DNA of 64,000 nt. Source: Erythroxylum novogranatense. Its lineage: Eukaryota; Streptophyta; Magnoliopsida; Malpighiales; Erythroxylaceae. Both the position numbers and the translations under genes were made by a program. The stretch covers positions 20,887,120 through 20,951,119 of the forward strand of contig CM057235.1 of assembly GCA_029891385.1 (NCBI GenBank). The letters run 5' to 3'. Shown piece by piece: positions 11,901 through 24,400 of the stretch (within the stretch, counting starts at the first letter, position 1; every line of letters starts with the position of its first letter). The notes below the pieces were generated by a model that made no database searches, was not told where the DNA came from, and saw nothing but the letters and a program-made list of their open reading frames with translations.

Positions 11901-13692
11901 TTAATGACCCCAAGATAGATAAAAGTGTTCCTCTAGAAACACAAGATGAGGATAGTGTCCCGTAAGAGACACAAACCGACATTAATCAAGAAATCGCAAT
12001 TAATTATATTCACACAAAAGAATTATGGAACCGAATGATATGAAAGAGATTGATGAAATATTTTCTTATGCTATAGCATGTGATATCATCGATGAAAATG
12101 AAGATCCCTAACCAAGATCTATCATTGAATGTCAAAATAGACATGATTGGGTTCAATGGAAAGATGCTATTGAAGTGAATTAAATTCTCTTAACAAGCGT
12201 AATGTGTTTGGACCTATTGTCCTTACACCCCAAAGTGTAAAGCACATGGGTTACAAATGGGTTTTGTTCAAAACGAAATGAGAAAATGAGATTGTGAGAT
12301 ACAAAGCTCGACTTGTTGCACAAGGTTTTTCTCAAAGACCCTAATTGACTATGAACAAACATACTCTCTGTTATGGATACAATTACGTTTAGATATTTAA
12401 TCGACAACAGTTCTTGAAACTGGAAATCGTCTTATGGATGTTATTCTGACTTACTGCGGATCACTTGATAGTGATATTTACATGAAAATCCTCGAAGGAT
12501 TCAAAATGCCTCTGACATTAAAATCACAACCAAAGGAAATGTATTCGATCAAATTGCAAAGATCCTTATATGGACTAAAGCAACTGCACGACGCGTACAA
12601 TGGTACAATCGTTTAGCGGTATCTATCAAAGAAAGGATATGTAAATAGTCCTATTTGCCCTTGCATTTTATAAAGAAAACAACATCCGGATATGTGATTA
12701 TCGCCGTCTATGTTGACGATTTGAATATCATTGGTACTGCTAAAGAAATCCAAGAAACAAAGAAGTACTTAAAGAAGGAATTTGAAATGAAAGATCTTGG
12801 AAAAACTAAATATTGTCTTGGTCTCGCAAATTGAACATAGACCAAGCGGAATCTTTAATGCATCAATCGACATATCTGAGTAAAAGGTATTGAGGCGTTT
12901 TAATATGGATAAAGCAACTCCATTAAGTACACCAATGGTTGGTAGATCGCAATGTTGAGAAAGATCCATTTCGCCTCGTGAAGAAAAAAACGAAGAAGTT
13001 CTTAATTACGAACGCCATATCTAAGTGCGATAGAGCTCTCATGTATCTTGCTAATTGTACTAGACCCGATATAGCTTTTCTCGTTAATCTATTAGCAAGA
13101 TTTAGTTCATCTCCTATTTAAAAGGCATTTGGAATGGAATTAAACATCTATTCCGTTATCTTCAAGGTACAATTGATTTGGGATTATTTTACACTAAAAT
13201 GCAAAACAAGTTTTGGTTGGTTATGCAGATCACGAGTTACTTATCGATCCGCATAAAGCCGATCCCAAACGGTTATGTATTTACGTATGGAGGCCTTTGC
13301 AATTTCTTGGCGTTCACGAAACAAACACTTGTTGCTACTTCTTCAAATCATGCCAAATCATTGCACTTCATGAAGCAAGCCGAGAATGTATGGTTAAGGT
13401 CAATGACGCACCACATTTTAACAACTTGTGGCTTATCGACCAACAAAGAACCAACAATCATATTTGAAGACAATGCAGCATGTATCGCTCAAATAAAGGA
13501 GGTTATATCAAAAGTGATAGAACCAAACATATCCCTCCGAAATTTTTCCAATTCACCCAAGATCTCGACAAGAGCAAAGAAATCAACATCCAAGATATTC
13601 AATCAAGCAACAATGCTGCGGATCTTTTCACAAAGGCACTTCCTACTATACCTTTCAGAAGCATGTCCACGAGATTGGAATGCGACATCTAA
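8990..13692 (+). pseudogene. Decayed copia gag-pol polyprotein
   Basis: The reading begins at ATG 8990 (MSNLAKIE, typical copia gag start) and ends at TAA 13690, with many stops and frame changes between. Recognisable in order: gag with an RGRGRGRG stretch near 9605-9690 and a zinc knuckle RCGTKGHWAKVC near 9795-9830; protease motif DSGTTHTI near 10287; pre-integrase WHDRLGHPG near 10699; integrase core from about 10890 to 11800; RT with YVDDLNIIGT near 12709-12738; RNase H ending FTKALPT near 13630-13650. The polyprotein would have made the structural shell and the enzymes for reverse transcription and integration. No domain is left intact. Confidence 0.9.
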
Positions 13693-13863
13693 GAAATTTA
13701 TGAGGAAGAGCTCATTGTGTTTAATGAGGGGCGTCGTGATTGCACTCTTTTCCCTTATCATGGTTTTTATCCCACCGGGTTTTTCCCGATAAGGTTTTAA
13801 CGAGGCAACACCAAATGGGTTTAAAGGCGGAAAAGAGACAATTATGTGGCACACCAAGGGGAG

Positions 13864-14242
13864 TGTTATAAAGATAGAAATAATATGGTGTACCACTAAT
13901 TGTAGACGCACCATTTCATAGTTATTGTACATATGGATTGGTTAGGTTTTACCTAACACAAGAATGAGGTAGATAGTTATTGGTTAGGTTTTACCTAACA
14001 CAAGAATGAGGTAGATAGTTATTGGTTAGGTTTTACCTAACACAAGAATGAGGTAGATGGGTTATTGGTTAGGTTTTACCTAACACAATAACATATATGG
14101 AGTAGGTGATCACATGTGTGTTAGGTGGTTAAAATGTACTATAAATAGAAGGGTTCACTTGATGTAAGATACACCATTTTTTTCATAAGAAGAATTCTCC
14201 TCTCCCAAATATTCTTTCAAGTTTAGTTTCAGTTTTATAACA
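13864..14242 (+). repeat. 3' LTR of the copia element
   Basis: This 379-bp copy is nearly identical to 7868-8243, with the same 42-bp array and TATAAATAG. It is preceded by the polypurine tract and followed by target duplicate CATAT. Differences include a changed G-box and a few single-base indels. Confidence 0.95.
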
Positions 14243-14822
14243 CATATCAACATCTACTTACTATGTTATTTGTTGTTTAGATTCCGAGTACAATATTTTT
14301 ATTATATTATGCTAGTCATTGCTGTCAAGGTTTGTCGTTCGATGTTATTCACGTTGTCGTTTCAGTTGTTTTTTCTGCTTATGTTGTTATGATCACAGTA
14401 TTTTAAGGGGTATTAATAAGAAATTGGAAATAATCTCGTATATTAGCTGTATGGTCTTCTATAGGAACTATTAGTTGTCTGTAATTTTGTATATAAGCAC
14501 GATTTCTTAATAAACAGAACGAGTTTTCTCTCTTCCAATTTCAGGTATATAATACTCGTGTTTGATGCAGGATGGCTATAGACATATTGATTGTGCATCA
14601 CTGCATCAGTAATCCTTTGTAAACATCCATCTTCCGCAATAGTTTTGTTTCTTAATTTCCAAAGTGCTTGTTGATCCATTAAGATATTGGCGTGGTTATT
14701 CAATCTTTTGTCATGAACCCTGATACCTAAAGAAATGCTTGATGTACCTTACATTGATGATAGGCATAATAAACTCGTATATGAAGTGTTAGAGAAACCT
14801 TATTTTTGATCCTAGCCTGCAA
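14243..14822. other. Unidentified DNA between copia and CACTA elements
   Basis: AT-rich with no recognised gene. A minus-strand open frame of 86 codons at 14443-14703 (contains MDQQALWKLRNKT and LEERKLVLFIKK) is free of stops but matches nothing I know. The plus strand has a TATATAAGC..AATAAA layout near 14488-14512 reminiscent of an LTR tail. Confidence 0.4.
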
Positions 14823-14978
14823 CTTTTCATAAGGAATGTTTTCAAACTGGTAATTTGATGGCTAGAGTACTACAAGAAAACTCACGTTCTCCGACGGAAT
14901 CTTTTCATAAGGAATGTTTTCAAACTGGTAATTTGATGGCTAGAGTACTACAAGAAAACTCACGTTCTCCGACGGAAT
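14823..14978. repeat. 78-bp exact tandem duplication spanning the CACTA left end
   Basis: 14823-14900 and 14901-14978 are identical. Each unit holds about 45 bp of flanking DNA plus the first about 33 bp of the transposon (TACTACAAGAAAAC and the first subterminal motif). The element therefore has two tandem left termini, at 14868 and 14946. Confidence 0.9.
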
Positions 14979-15412
14979 ATTCCGTCGGAGAAATGAACAT
15001 TTCCGTCGGCAATTATTTTTGCCGACGGAACGCGACGAAAGAAAAAACCGTCATAAACATGACTGTCGTTATTACTTACCGACGGAAAATGACCGTCGGT
15101 GTATTGTTAACGGAAAACTGATAGATATTGATTAAAAATTGCATCGATGAAATTCATATATCACCGACGGAATATTTCCGTCGGTATAATTTAGGGACGG
15201 AACCACCGTCACTATGTTGAGAGCGAAAACGGAAGTAAGTAATAACGTTAACGACGGAAATATAATCCGTCGGAAAGTTTTATCCATTACCGACGGTAAT
15301 TTGTACGTCGCCAATTTTAGTTCAGTTTTGTGGCGACGGAATGTTCCATTCCGTCGGAGAAGTTTTACATATACCGACGGAATTGTGTAATCCGTCGGTG
15401 TTTTAAATTTGG
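14879..15412. repeat. CACTA left subterminal repeat array
   Basis: Over a dozen CCGACGG or CCGTCGG heptamers, many paired as palindromes such as CCGACGGAATATTCCGTCGG. In En/Spm-type elements such short repeats are the binding sites of the element's own TnpA protein and are needed for transposition and for epigenetic control. Confidence 0.88.
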
Positions 15413-15565
15413 TTTAACTCATCAGGTTGTACATAATTAGACATCCACACATCAACCAGTACATCAAAGGTTTAAATAATGTCAATTGTTATAAAATTGG
15501 ATATAAAAACATCAAAGTGTACATAAATTGTTATGTTTGTACCTTAAAATAATGAGTTCGACTAT

Positions 15566-17334
15566 CTAAGGTTGTGGTGATGGTGGGTGGTCCTCTGTAG
15601 AACTTCCCTTCGACTGTTCGAACGGTGGTCGCAACTGAGCCATCTGCATAATCTCTTCTCTCATCTTTGCCATCTACTCTCTCATCTGTAGCTCCATCTG
15701 CTCCCTGATTTGTTGCTCTTGCTCCCTCATTCGTTGTTCCTCCCGCTCTGTCTGCCCCTCTTCCAAATGAGTTATCTTGTCCATTAATGTCTGTGCTGTG
15801 GCCCGAAGCGCGATGACTTCATTGTTGTTCGATGGCCTAGTGGACGCTGCTGTACTGGACATGGAAGATTGGGAATAACATGTGTTCCCATACGAACATA
15901 GACCAAATATCCTGCCACGACGATCCCTACCACCCACGGCCTCAAAATACGTCTGAGACACGTCTACAGGCTGTTCCTCCTGCAATTGTAGCTCAAGGGT
16001 TTGTTGTAATTGGTCCTATAAGGTATGTGAAGTTAACATTAAGAAGAAGGACGGGAGCAGTATTTAGAAATATATAAAATGCAATAATTGGACATACATT
16101 CAGCTATCGACAGCGGTTGTTGAGGAAGGTTACACCGTCATGCTTCTTCGTGTGAGTGTGCAGAAATAATTGAAGGGGGGGTAGGCTTGGTGCCCAATGA
16201 CTTCTCCTACATGAGAAAGACTAAAATGTTATATGTGAACTAGAAATCGTTTAAACTTCGGCAGAGGTTCGAAAAGTTGTATGATATTCGCCTCCTGCTA
16301 GACAAAGAAAATAACTCAACACAACCATAAGTGGCATCAGACATTTAGAGCATTATCATTATCCATAATACAACGAAGCTAACTATCGACAAAATTAGTG
16401 TAAAGTGTAGATACTTACAAGTCTGTCTGCATGTTCTTGGTGAGTTATTGAGCCTCCCGTATGTACGGGAAGACTCTGTTGATCTGGGCCTCTACGTTTG
16501 TTGGCCGAGTTACGTCCTGAGATGGACATTGCTGTAGGTGATGCCCAATACGCCAGCCAACGACTCCAAATATCCTCCGAAATAAAGCTGGGTGGTGCAC
16601 CAGCTTTGTTTATCGCGTTAATGAAGTCGCGATAACGCGTGCGAGCCCACCTCTCCCAGAATTTGTATATGCTCCTGTCCAAAGTAGCATCCCAGAAAAA
16701 TGCTTTCTGATTAAAGAATAAAACAAAAATATGTTAGTTAATGTAAAACTATATATATATATATATATCATGACACTATATATATATATATATATTAAAT
16801 AAATAATAGAAATAATGATTGCACCTCGAACTCATGAAAGTACAATTGTTTAGTTTCGGCAGTGATATTCTTCCACGTATATCCATCGGGTTCAATCATT
16901 TCCTTAAAAGTGGAGGTCATATGGCTGGAAACTATTCCAGACGGTACGAACCTAAAACAAGAAGTTATTGTAGTGTACAAATGGACCGAAAAGCCTAAGG
17001 CTTAATCTACTAGAAACAGTGCTTAATCCTATAGCCATACTTACTGATCATTGATGAAAGTGATATACTTTCGCCCATCATCTCCTACAGATCCAGGCTG
17101 GCGGGCATGTCCTCCATCCCCTATTGTGGTATTGGATGATATATAAGTTGGCGTAGGGGATGGTGTAGCATTAGTAGCAGTGGGTGATGGCTCATCTAGA
17201 ACGGGAGGATGTGTAGGAGGAGGAGGTGAGTCAGTGCGAGTCGCAGATTGTGACGATCCACCTTGACACGGCTGCCCGCCGAACATCCCTCTAATCCTCG
17301 GCCGCATAACCTCACGTGGTCTCTTAGGTCCCAT
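15566..17334 (-). pseudogene. TnpA-like plant transposase gene (Ptta/En/Spm family)
   Basis: Minus-strand exons appear at 17334-17041 (start MGPKRPREVMRPRIRG, then a Pro/Ser/Thr-rich stretch), 16980-16795 (VPSGIVSSHMTSTFK, with YTWKNIT), 16682-16395 (FWERWARTRYRDFI, SGRNSANKRR, HTGGSITHQEH) and 15985-15566 (GGRDRRGRIFG, then a Glu/Arg coiled coil, ending PPSPQP). The HTGGS block and the GGRDRRGR block mark the plant Ptta/En/Spm transposase family, the likely TnpA-type DNA-binding partner of the tnp2 transposase. An in-frame TAG near 15675 interrupts the coiled coil, so the gene is probably dead unless spliced differently. A (TA)n tract lies in the intron at about 16750-16795. Confidence 0.78.
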
Positions 17335-18471
17335 ATTAATGAATGAAATACAATATTTATCGAATTCTGTACAAATATAACAATCTTAAGAGCAATCGTT
17401 TACACAAGTTATTTACATATAAGCCAATGACATTGAAAGTTAACAAACAAGTTAATAACAACAAATCAACGTCATCAATTATATAATTATGATTGTGTTA
17501 ACCAAATTCAAACAGATACAACAATAAACATCTTTTAAGCTTTATCGAATTATGTAATGCATGAGAAAATTATTCCGTCGAATTCCATGTGACATGAGAG
17601 TCGGTAAAAGTAAATGAGTCCTCGAGGTCTGGATTTCCGAGAAGCGTCCTGGCACGTTTAAACGAAGCTTGGGAAACAATCAGACTTCCCCCACCATGTG
17701 AAGGGCTTTGGACACCTTCTCTCAATAACGTTTTGGTTATAGCCATACTTGCTGAGGAAATTGTAAATGTGTCGCCGCTCTTGGTGTGGGAGACGAATTG
17801 TCCAGATGAACTACTACAAGGGGGAACAATTACACCTAAAATAGGGAAGAACATATATTCACATTTGATTCCGTGCTATTAGACCACCGTGACACAAAGC
17901 AAAACTGGATATGGTAGCATACGTGATTGTCGGACCAAAGATGAGCAATTGTGAATCTTTCACAATAACTGATTTGCCATATCGTTCATATGTCGTCGTG
18001 TCATGGCTTTGGCCTCTACTGGCACTCATTTCTTCGTTGAGAATACAGGAAGCTTAGAGCAACATGAAGTGCAAACCATCAAATTACTATTATGTCATGG
18101 GCACTTCAACTAAGGAAATGAGATGTACAGAATAAGAACAGAGATGTAATAATAATAGGAAACACCTTCAAGTAGAAGATCGGTCATGGATGGCAAACGA
18201 ATCTGAGTGTTTTTCGCAACACTGTTTCCTGCATTGGTGATTCCTTGGGATAGGACAAATTTGCCACATTCCTCCCAACGGTAAGAATTATTACCATCGG
18301 GAGCCATTCGCCACATCGACATCCTTTGAATAAGACTTGCAATGATTAAAAGGAATAATGTATTTGGTACAGAAAATAGTCTATTACAAACATAAATTAA
18401 TTGCTATTAGAACTTAAATGTAAATTACAATCATCTTCCTCGTCGGAAGAACAAGAATCAAACTCTTCCTC
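17335..18471 (-). other. CACTA interior with unassigned minus-strand open frames
   Basis: This lies between the two transposase genes. Two minus-strand open stretches, 17854-17570 (contains SLIVSQASFKRARTLLG) and 18322-18110 (MSMWRMAPDGNNSYRWEECG), have coding-like composition but match no family I know. They may be 5' exons of the TnpA-like gene, a third small gene, or chance. No confident gene call. Confidence 0.35.
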
Positions 18472-21400
18472 TTATTCAGATCCATTGTTACCCTCGTCAG
18501 ACTCTGCAGATGAAATATCAACATAAGCGTTAGAAGGATCGTGTAAAGGTTCCGTCTCGTCACACGTTACTGTTTCATTGATAGAAGCCACGTCTTCTTG
18601 AAACGCTTCACTGTCATTTCTCTGCTCTCCGTTTCTATGGCATTCAAACACTCCCCTAGGTTTAACTTTGCACACCGCCAACCAATCCGCCTTATCACGT
18701 CGTAAACTTGGAAAAGGGACATAACACATCTGTCTTGCTTGCATAGCCAAGATGAAAGGTTCAAATTGTCTCAATCGTTTGCGGAAGTTGATTTCAACCA
18801 CATTGTATCGGCTATGCACTTTTGTTCCAACGTTTGGTGTCGGGTCATACCAGTCACATTTAAATATCACACATCGCTTAATTGGCAATGCAGGGTACTC
18901 AACTTCAAGTATTTCTATTATTTTCCCATAATAGTCCATCAATTCTCCCTGTATCGAAACTCCACTGTTCATACTTGACATGCTATGTCCATGCGACTCT
19001 GTATGGTATTTATATCCATTTATGAAATACACCGGATACGAGTAAACAGTTCGCAGAGGTCCCTTCTCAAGATCAGAAATGAAGTTGTTCTGTATTGGAT
19101 TTTCAGCGGCCTATGTAACAGGAAGTAGCAAAGGAAAGAGTACAATGTCATCGGAACATTTCAACATGGTGGGTAACAATAGGAATAGTTTAAAGTGAGA
19201 ACTTACATATCGCACGAACCATCGAGGAAATTGTTTTCCAACTTCATTATTTATGTCATCCTGTGTGATACCAGGCATTATCTCATGCAACAATGCCTCG
19301 TATACGCTGCATATGACATGACACCAATCAGTAACGTTCAACACACTAATACCTGCAATTGAGCATATCAATTGTGCAACTCACTGTACGAATGAAAGAA
19401 CCTCCTGACAGTTCAATAAAATGTACCCATGTGCAGCATCAATTTCCTCCTCTGTTAGCATTCGTCTTATTGCACGTCCAGAGGTTCGTCCTGGATATGT
19501 AAAAATTGACAAGTTCCCATCCGCACCACTTGTTGCTCCCCATCGTCGTTCGAGGAACTTGTCTCGCCTTTGTACGCATACATGAGGCTCAAAATAATGT
19601 CCACAAAACGTCTTTAGCTTCCTCGACTAAATAAGCATTACATATGGAGCCCTCAACTTTAGCTTTGTTTTTCACATTTTTTTCAAATGATGTAAATACC
19701 TATAATAAAGCAAATGGTTATTACAATGTTCTAGGTGACACGGCATGTACAAATGGGTAAGGATATGATAGTCTGAGCTACCTCTCAAATGGATACATCC
19801 ATCGATATTGGATCGGACCGCTAGTTTTGCTTCGTGTGGTAAATGCACCTAGATGCTCCATGCGATCAAATAAGCTTGGAGGAAAATCCTTCTAACTTGC
19901 ACAAAATAATGGAATTTCATTCTCTAGTTTTTCCATTTAATCTAAATTGATTTCAGATGATGTTAAGCTTTTGAAAAACAAGCTCAACTCTATTAATGGT
20001 TCCCATACTTTAGAAGGTAGCAACTCGCGAAAGGCAATTGGAATTAGCCTTTGCATAAAAACATGACAATTATGACTTTTCATCCCAAATAATTTGTACT
20101 TTCTCATATCTACTGTAGCACCTCACTCCCGCGAGACCTGAACCCGACATCGACGATAATATCCGAGCCCGTGACCCGCGAGGGTGGTATGCTAGAGCAG
20201 TCAAATACACTTTAAAACACTCACTATGCCATTTCCTTTTTCTTTGCAAACCAATTGAGTCAGAAACGGTAAACAAATTGTGCCCACTTTATTTCGAAAT
20301 CATTTTCAGTAAAACAATTACAATCAAAAAGGCACTCAATAACAATTAATCATTTTACATACAGACATCCATAATCAAAATGGGTCCGATAATGATCCTG
20401 AACACTTGCAGTGATCACAGGACAAATACAATGTTAACCAAATAGGACCCATCAACTAAATAACACTACACTAATGCAGATGTGAATAACACTGATCCCG
20501 ACCCTTACTCTGCCTTGCTAGCGGTAGTCATACTCCCGTTTGTCTAACGGGGTACTCTTCATTTCCTAAAAAATAATTGCAATGTTGGGTGAGTTTGCGA
20601 ACTCAGTAAGAAACCATCATCGATGGTTCACCCAACTCATGCATATCTGAAATCATATACACATAATCACACAATAGCATTACGTAATTATCACATGTAA
20701 TTTCATTTTCACATTTCGCATCAATCATATACATATGCAATGCGCATGTGACACTTCCATTACTTTTCATTGTTGTGACCGTGCTTTGAAATTGTCGATG
20801 GCGGGCACATTCTTACCGAGCTAGTGGCTCAAATCGTTAGGCGTGATATGCCTGCGGTGAGCCTGTGGCTCTAATAATCGTTGGACCTGAGGTCCTGTGC
20901 GTTAAGCTTAAAGCTCTCATATACGTTGGTACCACCGGTCACAACTATCATTATCTGATCATGCAATTATGCATGAATGCACATGTCTCATTTTTCATTT
21001 CGATACCATGTTTCATATCTTCGGACCTTTGGTCCGGTATTTCAATCATATGCAATTTCAATTCATTTTCACTGATGCATTTACAATTCAATTCGCTAAT
21101 GCATTCATAAACATTTACTCACATTAGCACTTCAAGATCACATTTTCACTATTTCGATCACATTAGCACTTCAAGATCACATTTTCACTATTTCGAACAC
21201 CTGTGGTCCGAAATCAATCAAAAGCAATCACACATATATCCATCCTTAACTCCACATGGCATGAGTGCATACAATTAAACATATAAGGTTGAGAAACCAA
21301 CTAGGTTACTTACCTAATAACTTTCGAGCTAATGCCGGAAAGTCTCTGCAACGTCCGTAGGATATGTCTCTATAACAATTAAAATGAGTACACATTACCA

Positions 21401-24400
21401 ACTGTATAGTTAGAAATATTAAACAATGCACATGAAATAATTAAAACGTATACAATGCATGTTCATGGCATTCCCGGCCCTAATCCAAAATTTTCCCATC
21501 ATAAAAATTCCATCTAAAAATTAGAAATATAACGGCACCAAAATTACTCAATTCGGGCCTCGATCGGTCCACAAATAAATAAAACAGTGGCCATATAACT
21601 ATTACCCAGACCCACGTCAATTTCCCGTTCAAAAATTTCCAATCTCTCAGAAAATGAAATTAAATATTCAATGAATCCGATGCCTCAAGAATCAGGTCAA
21701 TCGGACGTCAGACGGAAAAATTATTCACGAAAGAAACCAAAATTCACATTAAACAATTAATATATATATATATATATCCCTTATTTTCTTCTTTTTTTTT
21801 CTTCCTGATTTCCAACCAAACTTTCAACACCCATAACTATTTGCACACAATTCAGAAAATTATAAATCATATCTCATTGGAAAGATCATGAAAACCTCTA
21901 CACGTCTCATGAAGACCATAAAAATCAATTTCACCCCTAAGGGTGTCAAAAATCCAATCAAACCTACTGCCCAGTGAATGCCTCTCAAAACATTGCAGGA
22001 TTTGGCAAAATCTATAACTTTCCAGTTCCTCAGTCAAAAATTACAAAATAAATGCCCAAAGAAAGATCAAAATGTTTTCTACAATCTTCATGAACAACCT
22101 GAAATCAAATTCCATTGCTAACTAGGCCAAAAAATTCAACAAAGAATCTGCCTACTGAAATCAACCAATCTGGACAGTAATTTTCTAGCTAGCATAACTC
22201 CTTGCACAAATGTAAAAAAAATCACTACCTTATATCACTGGAAAGATAAAATCTCATACTTCAATTTTCATAGAGGACTCAAAATCCAATTCAATCTCTA
22301 ACAATTTCAAAACTGTTATGCAAGTTTCTGCCATGATCAGCAATCCATGACCTAGCTTAGGTTCAGTTTTTGCAAATTCATTACTCCCAAATATGACATC
22401 CAAAAATTACATGCCATATATCATTTTCAAGATAATTTCTTCCTATACAACTTTTAAGAAGATCACTGATGCCAATTCAATTCACATAAATTGCTAAAAT
22501 TGCTTCCAATCCGAATGCTCACAAAATCTACACTTAGGCTAAGTTTCATCAAAATGCTCAAAACCAGTCAATAGTAAACAGTTCATATCTCCCAATATAC
22601 ATATTGAAAAATTTCAAGATCAGTGGAAATGGAAAGCTAACTTGATAGGTTTCAACTTTTATGAAGACCATTTTTACCAATTCCTTCAAAATTAATCTAG
22701 AAAAATCCTCAAAGTATCAGATCATTAGGGTCGGCTACTGTTCACACAGCACCAAGTAATTCACTTTGTTTGCCAAATTTAAAATCCTTAAAGGCAGAAT
22801 TGAGCAACATCCCCTTCATATGAAATCTAGCCATAATTCTTAAGTTTAATTTAAAACAAACCTCAGCTCAATTGGACAACCACATCTCAAGTTATAAGCC
22901 AAAATCTAAAACCTACACAACTCACATTTTCCAGATTTCATTCCTTACCTCTTCCTCTTTCATTCTAGCATTTTACCTACTTCAATATACATCCATTTAC
23001 ACCTCTAATTCAACCACAAAATCATCACAACAATTACTTGTATAATAGAGCATAATTGGCAGCAATCACATACACAACTTCCTTACATCATTAACATTCA
23101 TCTAACATCATAAACATCATTTACAACATTCAATTCACAATCTTTAACTACCATATCAATTTCTCACACACAAGCATACATTTAAACCCATACAAACCTA
23201 CCAATATCATGATGAAATAAATGCATAAAGAATCCCCATGAATGCTTCTAACTACCAAAAGAAGAAAAACAAACATCAATACTCACCAAACAAGTTGCAA
23301 GGTCTAATTTCCTCAAATCTTCAAGTTCACACCAACTTTTATTTCAATCCTCACCCACGGCTATCACAAGCATCACAAAGATCATCATCAACTCAAGGCT
23401 TGAGCTTGGTTTATGTGTGAAGAGAAGCAAGCAAGGTACCAAGGAAAATTTCTTGTAGGGGATGAGAAGAAGAAAAACTCAAAGGAGGAAGGCAATAAAG
23501 GGAGCTACGGGTGAATGAAGAATGGAGGCTTTCAAAGTGTTATATTTTTTTAAATGAGGCAAAGAGAGAGTCGTGGGAAGCCAGCCCACTTAAAACAATT
23601 ATTAAACTATTTAATTAAGGCATCCCTAGGCAAGTGACAAGTGTCACTTGCCACCTGTCCTGATTTTTATTCCGGTTCCAAATTTCACTCCAATTTCTCT
23701 CCAAATTCCAATGGCTCACAATTCAAAATTCCTAAAATCATGTACCCAATTTCCCAATGCCATTAGATAGTCTTTTCGGTACCGGAAAGCCACTCAGTCA
23801 GCCAGTTGAAAAATTTTTCCGGTCTGGGCAAGTATCCCGAAAAATTTCAGAAAAATTCCCACAAATCCCTAAAAATGTGAAACACACCTAGAGCACTTCA
23901 AAATCCATTTTTCAAACACAATTCTCACACAAAATTTCACAAAAATTATGATTAAACTTTTATGCCGGGACATGTCATGAATGCATGTATAACCATGTGC
24001 ATGTGCAACAATTCATCAGTCATATCACTATAGAAACCATAATTCCTGAAATCACAACTCCAATTATTTCATGCCAATTGTCAATCAATCTCGGAACCAT
24101 AATTCAATTAATCGGTCACTAAGCCAATTTTTCGGTCCGGACCCTACACTCTAAAAATTCCGGAAATTTTTTTATAAATTCACAAAAATAAGAAACATCC
24201 AATCCCACACTCCAATTTTAATTTCCAATCCTCTAATTTCAATTTCATTCCAATTCTCTATTCAAATCCTGATCTGTACTATTATATAACCAAATTTCCA
24301 ATATTTACACAATTTAATCGGGAAATTGTCATACATGTATGTACATACATATGCTTATGCAATCACTAATCATTTACCAAAACTATAAAAGCTATAATGC

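Larger units (their letters stand above)
7868..14242 (+). mobile_element. Ty1/copia LTR retrotransposon, full length but decayed
   Basis: The 6,375-bp element has 5' LTR 7868-8243, decayed gag-pol 8990-13692, polypurine tract AAGGGGAG just before 13864, and 3' LTR 13864-14242. LTR ends form the inverted repeat TGTTATAAA / TTTATAACA. A perfect 5-bp target duplication, CATAT, flanks it at 7863-7867 and 14243-14247. Domain order protease, integrase, RT, RNase H defines Ty1/copia. The LTRs look far more alike than the damaged interior would suggest. Confidence 0.95.

Noticed and set aside
23238..23420. Small plus-strand open frame in the 20114-24486 LTR
   Set aside because: Low-complexity Ser/Gln-rich reading inside a noncoding solo LTR.
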